A stretch of 64,000 bases of DNA from Emticicia agri (GCF_004168285.1 NZ_SEWF01000010.1:1-64000); one strand, 5' to 3'; numbered from the stretch's first letter, positions 26,986-36,268 are shown. Program-made: numbers and translations. The notes: generated from the letters alone by a model not told the origin.

Positions 26986-27639
26986 ATGAGAAAAACTATT
27001 TTGTGCATGACCCTTTTTCTGGGTGCTATAACTACCCGAGCCCAATATATGCAAGATGTAAATGGTAGGCCTTTACTGGCGGGTAAATATGTAGATTTAG
27101 TGGGTACACCTTATCTTTTTGAAGACTGGACTAAAGGCGAAGTAACCTTAGAGAATGGAAAAAACCACAAAGACCTTGACCTGAAATATGACCAGATAGA
27201 GGGGATTGTGTTCTTCAAAGGGAAAAATGGTGCTGATATGGGTTTTACCTCAATGGTAAAATCTTTTATACTCTACCCTAATAATGTAGCTATGAGTTTT
27301 GTTCAGATTCCTGAAATAAAAGAAACTGAAAGAGACCCCTATTTTGAAGTATTAAGCGACGGCAAGAAAGTAAAATTGCTAAAGAAAACAAAGAAGGTAA
27401 TCAGAGAAGGAAAAGCCTATGGTTCGGCAAGCGGAACCAGAACATTTTCTGAAAACACCATTTATTATCTTCTTAAAGCGGATGGTACTTATACTAAAGT
27501 AAAAAAAGATAAAAAAGCCATTATCAATGCTTTAAGCGATAAATCAGTAGAAGTAGAACAGTATATAAAAGATAACAAAACGAATTTTAAAGAAGACGCC
27601 TCTGTTGCTGCAGTGGTTAATTATTATAATACTCTATAA
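26986..27639 (+). CDS. Secreted hypothetical protein
   Basis: A 217-residue protein with a clear signal peptide (MRKTILCMTLFLGAITTRAQ). The mature part is rich in Lys and Asp/Glu, with GKYVDLVGTPYLFEDWTKGEVTLENGKNHKDLDLKYDQIEGIVFFK, resembling unassigned Bacteroidota periplasmic or outer-membrane-associated proteins. No domain is recognised. The frame extends 49 codons upstream through the terminator, but the ATG at 26986 with its TGATTATGAG context and signal peptide is the sensible start. It is separated from pair 3 by a terminator, so it is probably independently expressed. Confidence 0.75.
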   Translation: MRKTILCMTLFLGAITTRAQYMQDVNGRPLLAGKYVDLVGTPYLFEDWTKGEVTLENGKNHKDLDLKYDQIEGIVFFKGKNGADMGFTSMVKSFILYPNNVAMSFVQIPEIKETERDPYFEVLSDGKKVKLLKKTKKVIREGKAYGSASGTRTFSENTIYYLLKADGTYTKVKKDKKAIINALSDKSVEVEQYIKDNKTNFKEDASVAAVVNYYNTL

Positions 27640-27645
27640 ATGAAT

Positions 27646-27668
27646 AAGGGGCTTTTGAGCCCCTTTTC
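27646..27668 (+). terminator. Rho-independent terminator after the secreted hypothetical gene
   Basis: AAGGGGCT, loop TTTG, AGCCCCTTTTC. A second C/G-rich palindrome (27687-27710) follows before the convergent cysteine desulfurase stop. Confidence 0.75.
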
Positions 27669-27712
27669 AGCATACATGTCTTTTATCCCCCTTTAGGGGT
27701 TAGGGGCTTTTT

Positions 27713-28861
27713 TCACGCCAGTATCTTTTTGGCATATATTTCTGTCAGTACCTCTACTACTTTATCTATTTCTTCTTCTGTATTGTATTTGCCGAAAGAG
27801 AAACGAACATTGGCTCTGTCAGGTTGTACATGTAAAGCACCTAATACATGAGACCCCACATCTGTACCGCTTGAACAGGCACTTCCGCCTGAACAGGAAA
27901 TCTGAGATATATCTAAATTAAACAATAACATATCACTATCGGCACTTGGCGGGAAACTCACACTCAATACCGTATAAAGGCTGTTTTCTACATCAGCCGA
28001 GTCTCCGTTGAAAGTAATTCCCGGAATATTTTCTGTCAGTTTTTCAATCATCCGGGTTTTTAAGCCTTTGATATGCTGCTGGTGTGCCTGCATATCCCGG
28101 TAGGCTATTTCAAGGGCTTTTGCCATGCCTACAATACCATATACATTTTCAGTTCCGCCACGCATATTACGCTCCTGCGAGCCTCCATGAATAAACGGGT
28201 GAATTTTATTAGTAGCATTGATATACAAGAAACCAACCCCTTTGGGCCCATGAAATTTATGTGCCGCTCCTACAAGAAAATCTATGTTTAAATCCTGTAA
28301 ATTATGCGTATAATGTCCCATAGTCTGCACCGTATCAGAGTGGAAAATGGCCTTATACTTCTTACATATTTCGCTCACCTGCTTCAAATCCAGTAAATTG
28401 CCGATTTCATTGTTACCGTGCATCAAAGAAACGAGTGTACGTGGTTTTGTGCTTAATAGCTCTTCTAAGTGAGCCATATCAACATGGCCTTTTGCGTCAA
28501 GTTTTACATAACTTAACTCAATAATGCCTTGCTTTGCCAGATGCTCTAATGTATGCAATACGGCATGATGCTCGGTTGGCGAAGTAATGGCATGTTTTAG
28601 CTGATAAGTATCAATACTACAGGTAATAGCCGTATTATCTGCCTCGGTTCCACCCGATGTAAAGAAGATTTCTGAAGGCGATGCACCCAATAAAGTAGCG
28701 ATACTTTTTCGGGCTCTTTCTATGGCCGAACGCACCTGACGACCATGCGCATGAATAGAAGACGGGTTCCCGAAATTTTCTGTCATCAGAGGTAACATGG
28801 CCTGCAAAACTTCATCGTCAAGACGAGTAGTAGCGGCATTATCAAGATATATACGTGACAT
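27713..28861 (-). CDS. Cysteine desulfurase (NifS/IscS class)
   Basis: A 382-residue PLP enzyme that removes sulfur from cysteine for Fe-S clusters or tRNA thiolation. Family motifs: YLDNAATTRLDDEVLQAM, FTSGGTEADNTAI, HSDTVQ (H174, D176, Q179), the PLP lysine in GAAHKFHGPKG (K202), and the catalytic-loop cysteine C329 in CSGGSACSSG. The cysteine-containing loop places it in group I (NifS/IscS). No isc or suf partner genes adjoin it, so the acceptor pathway is undetermined. Confidence 0.92.
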   Translation of the reverse strand: MSRIYLDNAATTRLDDEVLQAMLPLMTENFGNPSSIHAHGRQVRSAIERARKSIATLLGASPSEIFFTSGGTEADNTAITCSIDTYQLKHAITSPTEHHAVLHTLEHLAKQGIIELSYVKLDAKGHVDMAHLEELLSTKPRTLVSLMHGNNEIGNLLDLKQVSEICKKYKAIFHSDTVQTMGHYTHNLQDLNIDFLVGAAHKFHGPKGVGFLYINATNKIHPFIHGGSQERNMRGGTENVYGIVGMAKALEIAYRDMQAHQQHIKGLKTRMIEKLTENIPGITFNGDSADVENSLYTVLSVSFPPSADSDMLLFNLDISQISCSGGSACSSGTDVGSHVLGALHVQPDRANVRFSFGKYNTEEEIDKVVEVLTEIYAKKILA

Positions 28862-28878
28862 TTTTTATTTGGTTTCTG

Positions 28879-28909
28879 CAAAATTAATATTTGTTTTTGT
28901 ATTGTACAA
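28879..28909 (-). promoter_or_regulatory. Candidate promoter of the cysteine desulfurase gene
   Basis: On the minus strand, a TTG (28909-28907), 20 nt, then TAATTTTG (28886-28879), matching TAnnTTTG; 17 nt before the start codon. Confidence 0.45.
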
Positions 28910-28965
28910 CCCACACAATCAATAGACTAAGCAAATTTTATTTGGCAAATCCTGAGTAATGAGCC

Positions 28966-29433
28966 TTATAGCTCTACACTTGCATTTCTTTTGAATGCTG
29001 CCCCGAAATCAATCATTGATTCTGTTTTGAGCACGCCGTTGATATTATCTATTTTATCATACAATACCTTTCGCATATGTTCGCTCGATTTAGCAACAAT
29101 GCGGGTATAGAGCGTATATTGGCCTGTGATATAATAACATTCGGTTACTTCGGGTATTTTTCTCAGTTCTTCTATAATCAGTTTCGAATCTGAATCTTCT
29201 TTCAGGATAATACCTGTAAAAGCACTCCATTCATAACCTAACTTACGTTCGTCCAGAATAATTCCTGCACCTTTCAGAATACCCACTTTCTTCATACGGG
29301 CGATACGTTGGTGTACCATCGTATTAGAAATATTCAGATTTTTAGCAATTTCAGAGTAGGGCTTTCGGCCATCTTTTTCTAATTGTATCAGAATCTGTTT
29401 ATCAAAATTATCCAAAAATTCTTCGTTCAGCAT
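28966..29433 (-). CDS. Lrp/AsnC-family transcriptional regulator
   Basis: A 155-residue regulator: N-terminal winged HTH (about 8-60: LDNFDKQILIQLEKDGRKPYSEIAKNL..., VHQRIARMKKVGIL) and C-terminal RAM ligand-binding domain (FTGIILKEDSD..., VTECYYITGQYTLYTRIVAKS). Lrp-type proteins form octamers that sense amino acids. It diverges from ornithine aminotransferase with 148 nt between, so it probably controls that gene and itself in response to an amino acid such as ornithine, arginine or proline (inference from position). Confidence 0.92.
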   Translation of the reverse strand: MLNEEFLDNFDKQILIQLEKDGRKPYSEIAKNLNISNTMVHQRIARMKKVGILKGAGIILDERKLGYEWSAFTGIILKEDSDSKLIIEELRKIPEVTECYYITGQYTLYTRIVAKSSEHMRKVLYDKIDNINGVLKTESMIDFGAAFKRNASVEL

Positions 29434-29581
29434 AAGTCAAAATATATTTTATTAGCACATTATCTATTAATATTTTTTAATTTATTCCATGATAGGGTAA
29501 ATATAACTTAATTATTGTTTATTATAAGTCATTTTAACATTTTTGTCGTATATATCAGAGAAAAGTTAAATATCTGAAGTT

Positions 29582-30820
29582 ATGGTAGTAGATACTCATT
29601 TAAGCGAACAACTCATAGAGTTAGAAGAACGCTACGGCGCCCATAATTATCACCCGCTATCAGTTGTTTTAGATAAAGGTAATGGGGTGTATGTATGGGA
29701 CGTTGAAGGTAAACGTTATTATGATTTTCTATCGGCTTATTCTGCGGTTAATCAGGGGCATTGTCATCCACGGATTATCAATGCTTTAATTGAGCAATCT
29801 CAAAAACTGACACTTACCTCAAGGGCTTTTTATAATTCAATGCTTGGCCGTTTTGAAGAATACATTACCCAATACTTTGGCTACGACAGAGTATTGCCAA
29901 TGAATACAGGCGTAGAAGCGGTTGAAACAGCCATGAAATTGTGCCGTAAATGGGGTTATCAGGTAAAAGGTATTCCTGAAAACAAAGCAAAAATAATTTT
30001 TGCAGGTGGTAATTTTCATGGCCGCACACTATCAGTCATTTCAGCCTCTACCGACCCGACAGCCCGTAAAGATTTTGGTCCTTACATGAAAGGCATAGAA
30101 ATAGTGCCTTATAACAATATAGAAGCCTTAGAAGAGGCATTAATCAATGACCCCTATATTGCAGGTTTTATTGTAGAACCTATTCAGGGAGAAGCGGGTG
30201 TAGTAGTGCCAGACGACAACTACTTGCCGGAAGCCTTTCGTTTATGTAAAGCGAGCAATGTGCTTTTTATTGCTGATGAAATTCAGACAGGTATTGCCCG
30301 GACAGGTAAATTGCTGGCAACCGACCACTATAATATCCGTCCTGATATGATTATCTTAGGCAAAGCCCTTTCGGGTGGTGTATTGCCTGTTTCGGCAGTA
30401 TTGGCAGATGATGAAATTATGCTCACACTGAAACCGGGCGAACACGGTTCTACTTATGGAGGCAATCCGCTTGCCTGTGCTGTAGCTATGGAAGCATTGA
30501 AAGTAGTGAAAGATGAAAACTTAGCCCAGAATGCCGATTATTTAGGAAATATTTTCCGCCGTGAAATGCAGAAGTTAGTTGATGAAACAGCTATTGTTAC
30601 CCATGTACGTGGAAAAGGTTTATTAAATGCCATTTTAATTGACACTACCGAAGATTCTGACCTCGCGTGGGATATATGCAACCAACTGAAAGAGAACGGG
30701 CTACTTGCCAAACCTACGCATGGCAATAAAATACGTCTGGCTCCTCCTTTGGTGATGACCGAAACCCAGTTGTGGGATTGTATAGAGATTATCTCAAATA
30801 CTATCAGAAGTTTTGAGTAA
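29582..30820 (+). CDS. rocD: Ornithine aminotransferase
   Basis: Class-III PLP aminotransferase of 412 residues converting ornithine and 2-oxoglutarate to glutamate semialdehyde and glutamate. Diagnostic features: [47 protein letters not shown], the PLP-contacting [13 protein letters not shown] (D232, Q235), and the Schiff-base lysine K261 in [17 protein letters not shown]. The tyrosine-rich substrate entrance (YSAVNQGH) is typical of OAT rather than acetylornithine aminotransferase. It diverges from the Lrp-type regulator. Confidence 0.94.
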   Translation: MVVDTHLSEQLIELEERYGAHNYHPLSVVLDKGNGVYVWDVEGKRYYDFLSAYSAVNQGHCHPRIINALIEQSQKLTLTSRAFYNSMLGRFEEYITQYFGYDRVLPMNTGVEAVETAMKLCRKWGYQVKGIPENKAKIIFAGGNFHGRTLSVISASTDPTARKDFGPYMKGIEIVPYNNIEALEEALINDPYIAGFIVEPIQGEAGVVVPDDNYLPEAFRLCKASNVLFIADEIQTGIARTGKLLATDHYNIRPDMIILGKALSGGVLPVSAVLADDEIMLTLKPGEHGSTYGGNPLACAVAMEALKVVKDENLAQNADYLGNIFRREMQKLVDETAIVTHVRGKGLLNAILIDTTEDSDLAWDICNQLKENGLLAKPTHGNKIRLAPPLVMTETQLWDCIEIISNTIRSFE

Positions 30821-30836
30821 CCAGGGTTACCTATTA

Positions 30837-31391
30837 TTAATACTCCCAGTCTTTAGGTAAGTCCATTTGTCGGGCATAATAAGAAGGTGCATATTTGTGC
30901 ACTCGTTCCAAGAGCTTATTTACATCACGCTCAAACTCTATGTAGTAATCTTCATGGAGTTTGGGCAATTTTTTTAGAATAAATTCTGTTCGCTTGGCTA
31001 TATAGAGTGCCACTGTATCTGACTTACTGTTATATTTCTCTAATAAGCTGAACTGGTTATCGAAGAAACTATTCAACAGATAAAGCGTCAGTTCAATCTC
31101 GCCATATTTGTCTTTAGTTATTTTTACATGATTCGTGATTCTGCTATTCAAATCACGCATATCCATCATCATCCAGCCGGGTGTACTATGCGTCATTTTT
31201 GAAACCCTCAAAATACTTTTCTTAATTTCTTCCCTTCTCTCATTCAAAAAAGATTCATTTTCGAGCAATTGGTATTGCAATTGCTCTATTAATAATTCAC
31301 TCTTCCCAATCAGGCGTAAAAGCATTTTGTCTTTCTCCTTAACAGGCAGGCTCACAATTGCTTTTTCAAGTTCTTTAGGTATTTTCGACAT
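30837..31391 (-). CDS. Conserved-looking hypothetical protein
   Basis: A 184-residue soluble, highly charged, mostly helical protein without signal peptide or membrane segment. The N-terminus (PKELEKAIVSLPVKEKDKMLLRLIGKSELLIEQLQYQLLENE) looks like a helical, partly coiled-coil region. I cannot assign it to a named family or function. It lies between the rocD stop (16 nt away, convergent) and a terminator that separates it from the FKBP operon, so it is transcribed on its own. Confidence 0.7.
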   Translation of the reverse strand: MSKIPKELEKAIVSLPVKEKDKMLLRLIGKSELLIEQLQYQLLENESFLNERREEIKKSILRVSKMTHSTPGWMMMDMRDLNSRITNHVKITKDKYGEIELTLYLLNSFFDNQFSLLEKYNSKSDTVALYIAKRTEFILKKLPKLHEDYYIEFERDVNKLLERVHKYAPSYYARQMDLPKDWEY

Positions 31392-31420
31392 AGTAATTAA
31401 TCCAATCCTGAATAAACGAT

Positions 31421-31447
31421 AAAGCCCCTGAAAAGTTCAGGGGCTTT
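31421..31447 (-). terminator. Terminator of the nrnA-FKBP operon (near-symmetrical)
   Basis: AAAGCCCCTGAA, loop AAG, TTCAGGGGCTTT; lies 24 nt beyond the stop of the last FKBP gene in the direction of transcription. Confidence 0.8.
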
Positions 31448-31470
31448 AAAATTACAAAAAATAATGATTT

Positions 31471-32358
31471 TTATTTAGTACTCTTAATCTCAACCACAAA
31501 TATTAAAGGCGAATAAGGTGGAATGGCGTATGCACCAGTATTATCTTGCCGACCTTGTGGCCCGTAGCCAAGTGCCGACTTAAAGACCAATACGGCTTTT
31601 TCTCCTACCCGCAGTTTTTGCAAGCCTTCTTCAAAACCTTTAACTACTCCGCCACCACCTAAGTACACATCTATTTGTCCGGTATCAAACTGCTTGATAG
31701 TACTTGCCAGATAGCCTGTATATTTTACAGTAGTCGTCTGGCCTGCGGCCAGTTGTGTTCCGGTAGTTTGTGTCATTTTAAGCACCTTTACACCAGACTC
31801 CGTTGTATCTGTTGAAACGAAAGTTGTATTCGTACCATTCTGAATATACTCGTCTATTTGCTGTGCTTCACTACGGTATCTGACTGCCTCCAAATCAAAC
31901 ACGATAACCGATTTACCTGGAATTTTATCACGTGCCTGCTCACCAAAAGCCAAATAAGAAGGAACTAAAAAAGTACCTCTTTCGCCTTCTTTCAATATAC
32001 TGAGGGCATCTAATAGTCCTTGCAAATATATTGTACCACCAAAAATAGCCGAATAAGGCGCATTTTTTAATCTTTCAGTACTGTCAATTCTTGTACCATC
32101 TAATAAAGACATCACAAAGTGTATCTTTACTTCATCACCTAAATTCGCATTTTTCCCCGCAGCATTGGGCTTTGTAATCTGGTAATACATTCCATTGTCT
32201 GCTTTAGTCATCTGCAGGTTTTTGGTGTTGATATAATTCAACATTTGCTGGTCGTTCAGCTTAACGGTTTCTTCGAGGTCGTTAGTAAGAAAACCACTAC
32301 AAGCATTTAATAAAACCGAACAACCTACTACAACTAATCCAAGTACTATCTTTTTCAT
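31471..32358 (-). CDS. FKBP-type peptidyl-prolyl isomerase lipoprotein with two domains
   Basis: A 295-residue lipoprotein (signal MKKIVLGLVVVGCSVLLNAC, lipobox LNAC). Two FKBP-like domains: residues about 70-165 (GDEVKIHFVMSLLDGTRIDST, LKEGERGTFLVPSYLAFGEQ) and about 205-294 (TTTVKYTGYLASTIKQFDTG, GFEEGLQKLRVGEKAVLVFKSALGYG, IPPYSPLIFVVEI). It would assist folding of exported proteins in the periplasm. It is co-transcribed with another FKBP lipoprotein (14-nt gap). Lipid-anchored FKBPs in this phylum include gliding-motility GldI; I see no basis to call it that here. Confidence 0.9.
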   Translation of the reverse strand: MKKIVLGLVVVGCSVLLNACSGFLTNDLEETVKLNDQQMLNYINTKNLQMTKADNGMYYQITKPNAAGKNANLGDEVKIHFVMSLLDGTRIDSTERLKNAPYSAIFGGTIYLQGLLDALSILKEGERGTFLVPSYLAFGEQARDKIPGKSVIVFDLEAVRYRSEAQQIDEYIQNGTNTTFVSTDTTESGVKVLKMTQTTGTQLAAGQTTTVKYTGYLASTIKQFDTGQIDVYLGGGGVVKGFEEGLQKLRVGEKAVLVFKSALGYGPQGRQDNTGAYAIPPYSPLIFVVEIKSTK

Positions 32359-32372
32359 TACAATTAAATTAT

Positions 32373-33215
32373 TTATTTCACATCTATAACTTCCATTTCA
32401 AAAATCAATGGGCTGAATGGAGGAATAGGGCCACTACCCTGCTCGCCATAAGCTAAGTTTGATGGAATAAAAACGATATTTTTTTCGCCCTTTTTCATCA
32501 TCATCAATGCTTGTTCCCAACCCGGAATTACAGCACCTTGCCCAACAGGAAATTCAATGGGTTGTTTACCAACAGAACTATCAAATATGGTTCCGTTCAT
32601 CAATTTTCCCGTATATGCTACTTTGACGGTATTTCCTGCTATAATGGTTGCACCAGTTCCTTCTTTCACAACGACACGATAAATGCCATATTGTGTCTTA
32701 GTAGCATTAGGAAAATTTTTCTTGGCAAAATTATCCATCAATTGCAACTCATTATTTTTCTTTTCTTCCTGTGCTTTCTGGAATTGTGCCATCGTCTGAA
32801 TGTTTCTTACTTTTACAATAAATCTCATATCAGAGCCTTTAGATACACCTGGAGGCAATGGTTGCTGAGCACGCATAAACAACGAATCGGCGCTTACATA
32901 AATCGTAGCACTATCGCCTACTGACAAGTGAGTAATGGTATTGATAAAATCACCTTTAAACTGACCTTTCTGAACAGGCATGGTTATAGGCTCTTTTCTT
33001 TTATAAGTGTCTGTAAATACAGTATCGTTGGGTGCTTTTATTACTAAATCAAAAGTTACCAGATCTCCTTCTTTTGGTTTTACTTTACCATCTCCGCCTT
33101 CGTGAATCTGGTATTTTGAGCCATCAGACTCTTGGGTTACTTTAAAGTTATCGCAAGAAAAAAGCAAACTTGTTGCTAACGCAAGGCCTAATGTAGGTTT
33201 CAAAAATTTTGTCAT
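32373..33215 (-). CDS. FKBP-type peptidyl-prolyl isomerase lipoprotein
   Basis: A 280-residue lipoprotein (MTKFLKPTLGLALATSLLFSC). A degenerate N-terminal FKBP-like domain (about 45-145, GDLVTFDLVIKAPNDTVFTDT) precedes a complete C-terminal one (about 185-279: VKVAYTGKLMNGTIFDSS, FPVGQGAVIPGWEQALMMMKKGEKNIVFIPSNLAYG, IPPFSPLIFEMEV). The tryptophan in VIPGWEQAL is the usual pocket residue. It probably acts as a periplasmic folding factor with its neighbour; both follow nrnA in one operon. Confidence 0.9.
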   Translation of the reverse strand: MTKFLKPTLGLALATSLLFSCDNFKVTQESDGSKYQIHEGGDGKVKPKEGDLVTFDLVIKAPNDTVFTDTYKRKEPITMPVQKGQFKGDFINTITHLSVGDSATIYVSADSLFMRAQQPLPPGVSKGSDMRFIVKVRNIQTMAQFQKAQEEKKNNELQLMDNFAKKNFPNATKTQYGIYRVVVKEGTGATIIAGNTVKVAYTGKLMNGTIFDSSVGKQPIEFPVGQGAVIPGWEQALMMMKKGEKNIVFIPSNLAYGEQGSGPIPPFSPLIFEMEVIDVK

Positions 33216-33253
33216 GAAATTTATTAATTATAATATAGTACGTAATAAAATAT

Positions 33254-34294
33254 TTATTCGCTGTTTAATAATTGTTCTTTATATCGGGGCAGAAGACTCA
33301 GAAATTTTTCAAGCGTTTTTTCCAGACTCACATAAGAACGCCCGCCTGCTGCATTTTTATGCCCACCGCCATCAAAATGATTTCTCGCAAATTCACTTAC
33401 CGAAAAATCTTTTACCGAGCGGAACGAAATACGTATCATGTCGTCTCGCTCTACAAACATGGCTGCCATTTCCACACCTTTAATCGATAAGCCATAATTT
33501 ACAATTCCCTCAGTATCTCCGTTTTTAGACCCATATCTGGCTAATTCTTCTTTAGAAATAGCCATGTAAGACACCTTGTATTCAGGCAGAAATACCAGTT
33601 TCTGACTTATGGCAAACCCTAAAAACTGAATACGGTCTAATGAATTATTATCAAAAATTTTCCGCTGTACACTATTGCTCGCCACCCCTATTTCTATCAG
33701 CTCACCGGCTACTCTGTGCAAATCTTTGGTAGTACTATCAAACCTGAAAGACCCCGTATCTGTTACCAAACCTGCATATAGGCACTCTGCACAGGCAATA
33801 TCAATCAGGGCTTTATCGCCAAGGATTTCAATCAGCTGATAAATTAACTCACAGGTAGCTGCTGCCTTCTCATTCCAGAATACAAAATCAGCAAATCTTT
33901 CAGGTTGCTGATGGTGGTCTATCAATACTTTTTTTGCAGAAGCTTTTCTCACATACTCTTCCATGCCCTTGATACGGTTGATAGCCGAAAAATCAAGGCA
34001 AAAAATAATTTCTGCATCAGCTATCAGTTGCCTGGCTATCTCCTGTTTCTCACTTTCAAAATTAATTACTTCCTTCTCACCCGACATCCATTGTAAAAAC
34101 TCAGGGTAATCGGTAGGTGTAATAACCGTAACAGTGTGATTTTTTTTCTTTAAATAGGAGGCCAAACCCAACGATGAACCAAGCGCATCGGCGTCTGGAT
34201 TTTGATGAGTAGTAATAACAATTTTTCGGGGTGATGCCAATAAATCGTTGAATTCTTGTAATTTTTGTACCGAATCTGTGAAAAACTCTTGCAT
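33254..34294 (-). CDS. nrnA: DHH-family phosphoesterase (NrnA-like oligoribonuclease/pAp phosphatase)
   Basis: Degrades short RNA oligonucleotides and dephosphorylates 3'-phosphoadenosine 5'-phosphate in homologues. From the ATG at 34294 it is 346 residues. Metal-binding motifs: THQNPDADALGSSLGLA, CLDFSAINRIKG, and DHH in LIDHHQQPERFADF; the DHHA1 domain ends in FDGGGHKNAAGGR. The longer frame to 34339 runs through a well-formed promoter (34302-34332), so the shorter start is preferred and the mRNA may be almost leaderless. First gene of an operon with two FKBP lipoproteins. Confidence 0.9.
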   Translation of the reverse strand: MQEFFTDSVQKLQEFNDLLASPRKIVITTHQNPDADALGSSLGLASYLKKKNHTVTVITPTDYPEFLQWMSGEKEVINFESEKQEIARQLIADAEIIFCLDFSAINRIKGMEEYVRKASAKKVLIDHHQQPERFADFVFWNEKAAATCELIYQLIEILGDKALIDIACAECLYAGLVTDTGSFRFDSTTKDLHRVAGELIEIGVASNSVQRKIFDNNSLDRIQFLGFAISQKLVFLPEYKVSYMAISKEELARYGSKNGDTEGIVNYGLSIKGVEMAAMFVERDDMIRISFRSVKDFSVSEFARNHFDGGGHKNAAGGRSYVSLEKTLEKFLSLLPRYKEQLLNSE

Positions 34295-34301
34295 AGCGCC
34301 G

Positions 34302-34332
34302 CAAAGGTACAAAGTAATGATGGGAAAACAAA
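34302..34332 (-). promoter_or_regulatory. Promoter of the nrnA-FKBP operon
   Basis: On the minus strand: TTTG (34332-34329), 19 nt, TACCTTTG (34309-34302), an exact consensus match. Transcription should begin only a few nucleotides before the ATG at 34294. Confidence 0.6.
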
Positions 34333-34462
34333 CATGCAAAAACCAATGCTAAAGCATTGATTAAATATTTTTTATAAAACATTCAGTATATTTTCAATAA
34401 ATTGAATATTCTGAATTTTCAATAAAATATGAAAAATTAGATAATTAGTGACGATAAAGTTA

Positions 34463-34490
34463 TTTGAATTGATATTTTCTTTTATGTTTG
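34463..34490 (+). promoter_or_regulatory. Promoter of the GH32 gene
   Basis: TTTG (34463-34466), 16 nt, TATGTTTG (34483-34490), matching the Bacteroidota consensus; 28 nt before the ATG. Confidence 0.55.
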
Positions 34491-34518
34491 TGTAATAGAC
34501 CTCTATAATCTTTCTCCT

Positions 34519-36021
34519 ATGAAAAACCTTATTCTTGCCTTATGCCTTTTTGTCTCTTATGTAGGATATGCCCAACAGGCATCTACCGAACAATGGAGGC
34601 CCAATTTTCATTTTTCGCCTGCAAAAAACTGGACAAATGACCCTAACGGGCTTGTCTATCATGAGGGAGAATGGCATATTTTCTATCAGTATAATCCGTT
34701 TGAAAACAAATGGGGACACATGAGTTGGGGGCACGCCGTAAGCAAAGATTTAGTAAATTGGGAACACTTGCCCGTAGCTATTCCTGAAGATTCGGTATGG
34801 ATTTTTTCAGGCGGTGTGGTCATAGATAAAAACAATACAAGCGGCTTTGGTGCCAATAGCATGGTGGCTATTTATACAGCCGATTATCATGGCAAGAAAG
34901 AAAACCAGCATCTGGCCTATTCAACCGATAAAGGGCGTACCTGGACAAAATATAAGGGCAACCCTATTATTCCTGCGCCTATGCCGGGTGGAAAAGCCAT
35001 GAAAGATTTCCGTGACCCTAATATGTTCTGGCATGAACCAAGTAAACAATGGGTGATGGTAGTGGTATTGCCGCTTGAATTTAAAGCACAATTTTATGGC
35101 TCAAAAAATCTGACAAACTGGACTTTGTTAAGTGAGTTCAGCAAGCAAGGAGATTTAAGAAAAATGTGGGAATGTCCTTCGTTAATAGAATTGCCTATTG
35201 AAGGAGAACAAGGCACCAGGTGGGTATTGATGCTGTCTTCTAATGGCCCTCATCAGGACTTTATAGGTATGCAGTATTTTGTTGGCACCTTTGACGGCAA
35301 AACCTTTACTAATGATAATCCTGCTGATACTAAACTTTATGTTGATTACGGAAAAGATTTTTATGCGGCAATTCCTTTCTATAATGCCCCTAAAAAAAGT
35401 ATGTTAGGCTGGATGGCAAGCTGGAATTATACTGATGCCCTGCCTACTTTTCCGTGGAAAGGACAAATGAGCATACCCCGTGAAATTTCATTAAAGAGAA
35501 CCAAAGAAGGAGTAAGGCTTTTACAAAAACCTGCCGAAGAAGTATTAAAAGCCAAAAACTGGCGTGGACTTGTACAAATGGAAGAAATGGGGATAGAAGA
35601 AGATAACGGCATGATGTGGCAGAATCAGGCCGGGTCTTATATGATTGATGTAGAGTTTGAGTTAAATGGTGCCAGAGAAGTAGGTGTAAAAGTGATGAAA
35701 AACCCGACTAATAATCAGGAGACATTGATTGGGTATCAGAAAGACAGCGAACAACTCTACATTAACCGTATTAATTCAGGTAAAGTGATTGCCCCTAATT
35801 TTGCCTCAATGGATGCAAGCCCTATGAAAGAAGAAAGAGGTACTGTAAGATTATTGGTTTTTGTTGACCAGTCGTCAATTGAAGTATTTGGCAATGAAGG
35901 CGAAGCAGTAATAACCAGTCTTATTTTTCCTGAGGGTAATAGCGGAAACTGGCAGTTATTCAGCCGGGGAGGCAGAGCCAAAGTTACGAAACTGAAAGTG
36001 TGGGAATGGCAGAAAGATTAA
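34519..36021 (+). CDS. Secreted GH32 fructan hydrolase (levanase/inulinase type)
   Basis: A 500-residue glycoside hydrolase with signal peptide MKNLILALCLFVSYVGYAQ. The five-blade propeller shows the nucleophile motif WTNDPNG (D41), transition-state stabiliser FRDP (D166) and acid/base in WECP (E218); the C-terminal beta-sandwich includes VDQSSIEVFGNEGEAVITSLIFPEG. These define family GH32, which cleaves beta-fructosides such as levan, inulin and sucrose. Exo- versus endo-action cannot be decided here. No fructokinase or SusCD pair is adjacent; it has its own promoter and terminator. Confidence 0.93.
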   Translation: MKNLILALCLFVSYVGYAQQASTEQWRPNFHFSPAKNWTNDPNGLVYHEGEWHIFYQYNPFENKWGHMSWGHAVSKDLVNWEHLPVAIPEDSVWIFSGGVVIDKNNTSGFGANSMVAIYTADYHGKKENQHLAYSTDKGRTWTKYKGNPIIPAPMPGGKAMKDFRDPNMFWHEPSKQWVMVVVLPLEFKAQFYGSKNLTNWTLLSEFSKQGDLRKMWECPSLIELPIEGEQGTRWVLMLSSNGPHQDFIGMQYFVGTFDGKTFTNDNPADTKLYVDYGKDFYAAIPFYNAPKKSMLGWMASWNYTDALPTFPWKGQMSIPREISLKRTKEGVRLLQKPAEEVLKAKNWRGLVQMEEMGIEEDNGMMWQNQAGSYMIDVEFELNGAREVGVKVMKNPTNNQETLIGYQKDSEQLYINRINSGKVIAPNFASMDASPMKEERGTVRLLVFVDQSSIEVFGNEGEAVITSLIFPEGNSGNWQLFSRGGRAKVTKLKVWEWQKD

Positions 36022-36036
36022 TCTGTCTGAAAACAG

Positions 36037-36074
36037 AAGCTGAATAAATGGTAAAAATTTATTCAGCTTTTTTA
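36037..36074 (+). terminator. Terminator after the GH32 gene
   Basis: Perfect 12-bp stem AAGCTGAATAAA / TTTATTCAGCTT followed by TTTTATTTT. The stop of the convergent small membrane-protein gene lies inside the stem. Confidence 0.85.
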
Positions 36075-36268
36075 TTTTGCCAACGTTGCTTAAAAAACAA
36101 GAACAGGCTTATAATAGCCCCTACTGCAATTACGTAAAAATGAATTTTCTGGGTAAGCAATGCTAATTCCTGATTGCCCGAGTAATAGGCTACCAACACC
36201 GCTGCCGTAATAATTATCATGACAGCAAGCATGATTACAGGCAGTTTCTTCACTAATTTTCCTTGCAT
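36059..36268 (-). CDS. Small membrane protein of unknown function
   Basis: A 69-residue protein with two membrane segments (LPVIMLAVMIIITAAVLVAYYSG and IHFYVIAVGAIISLFLFF) and a basic tail (KQRWQNKKAE). Arrangement with a short loop between helices suggests a hairpin in the inner membrane. No family is recognised. It diverges from the Gfo/Idh gene and converges on the GH32 terminator. Coding is supported by composition and membrane pattern only. Confidence 0.6.
   Translation of the reverse strand: MQGKLVKKLPVIMLAVMIIITAAVLVAYYSGNQELALLTQKIHFYVIAVGAIISLFLFFKQRWQNKKAE

Noticed and set aside
27687-27710. CCCCCTTTAGGGG palindrome as a terminator for the cysteine desulfurase
   Set aside because: In the minus direction it lacks a T-tract; it may be part of a plus-strand terminator or a short repeat, so it is not listed separately.
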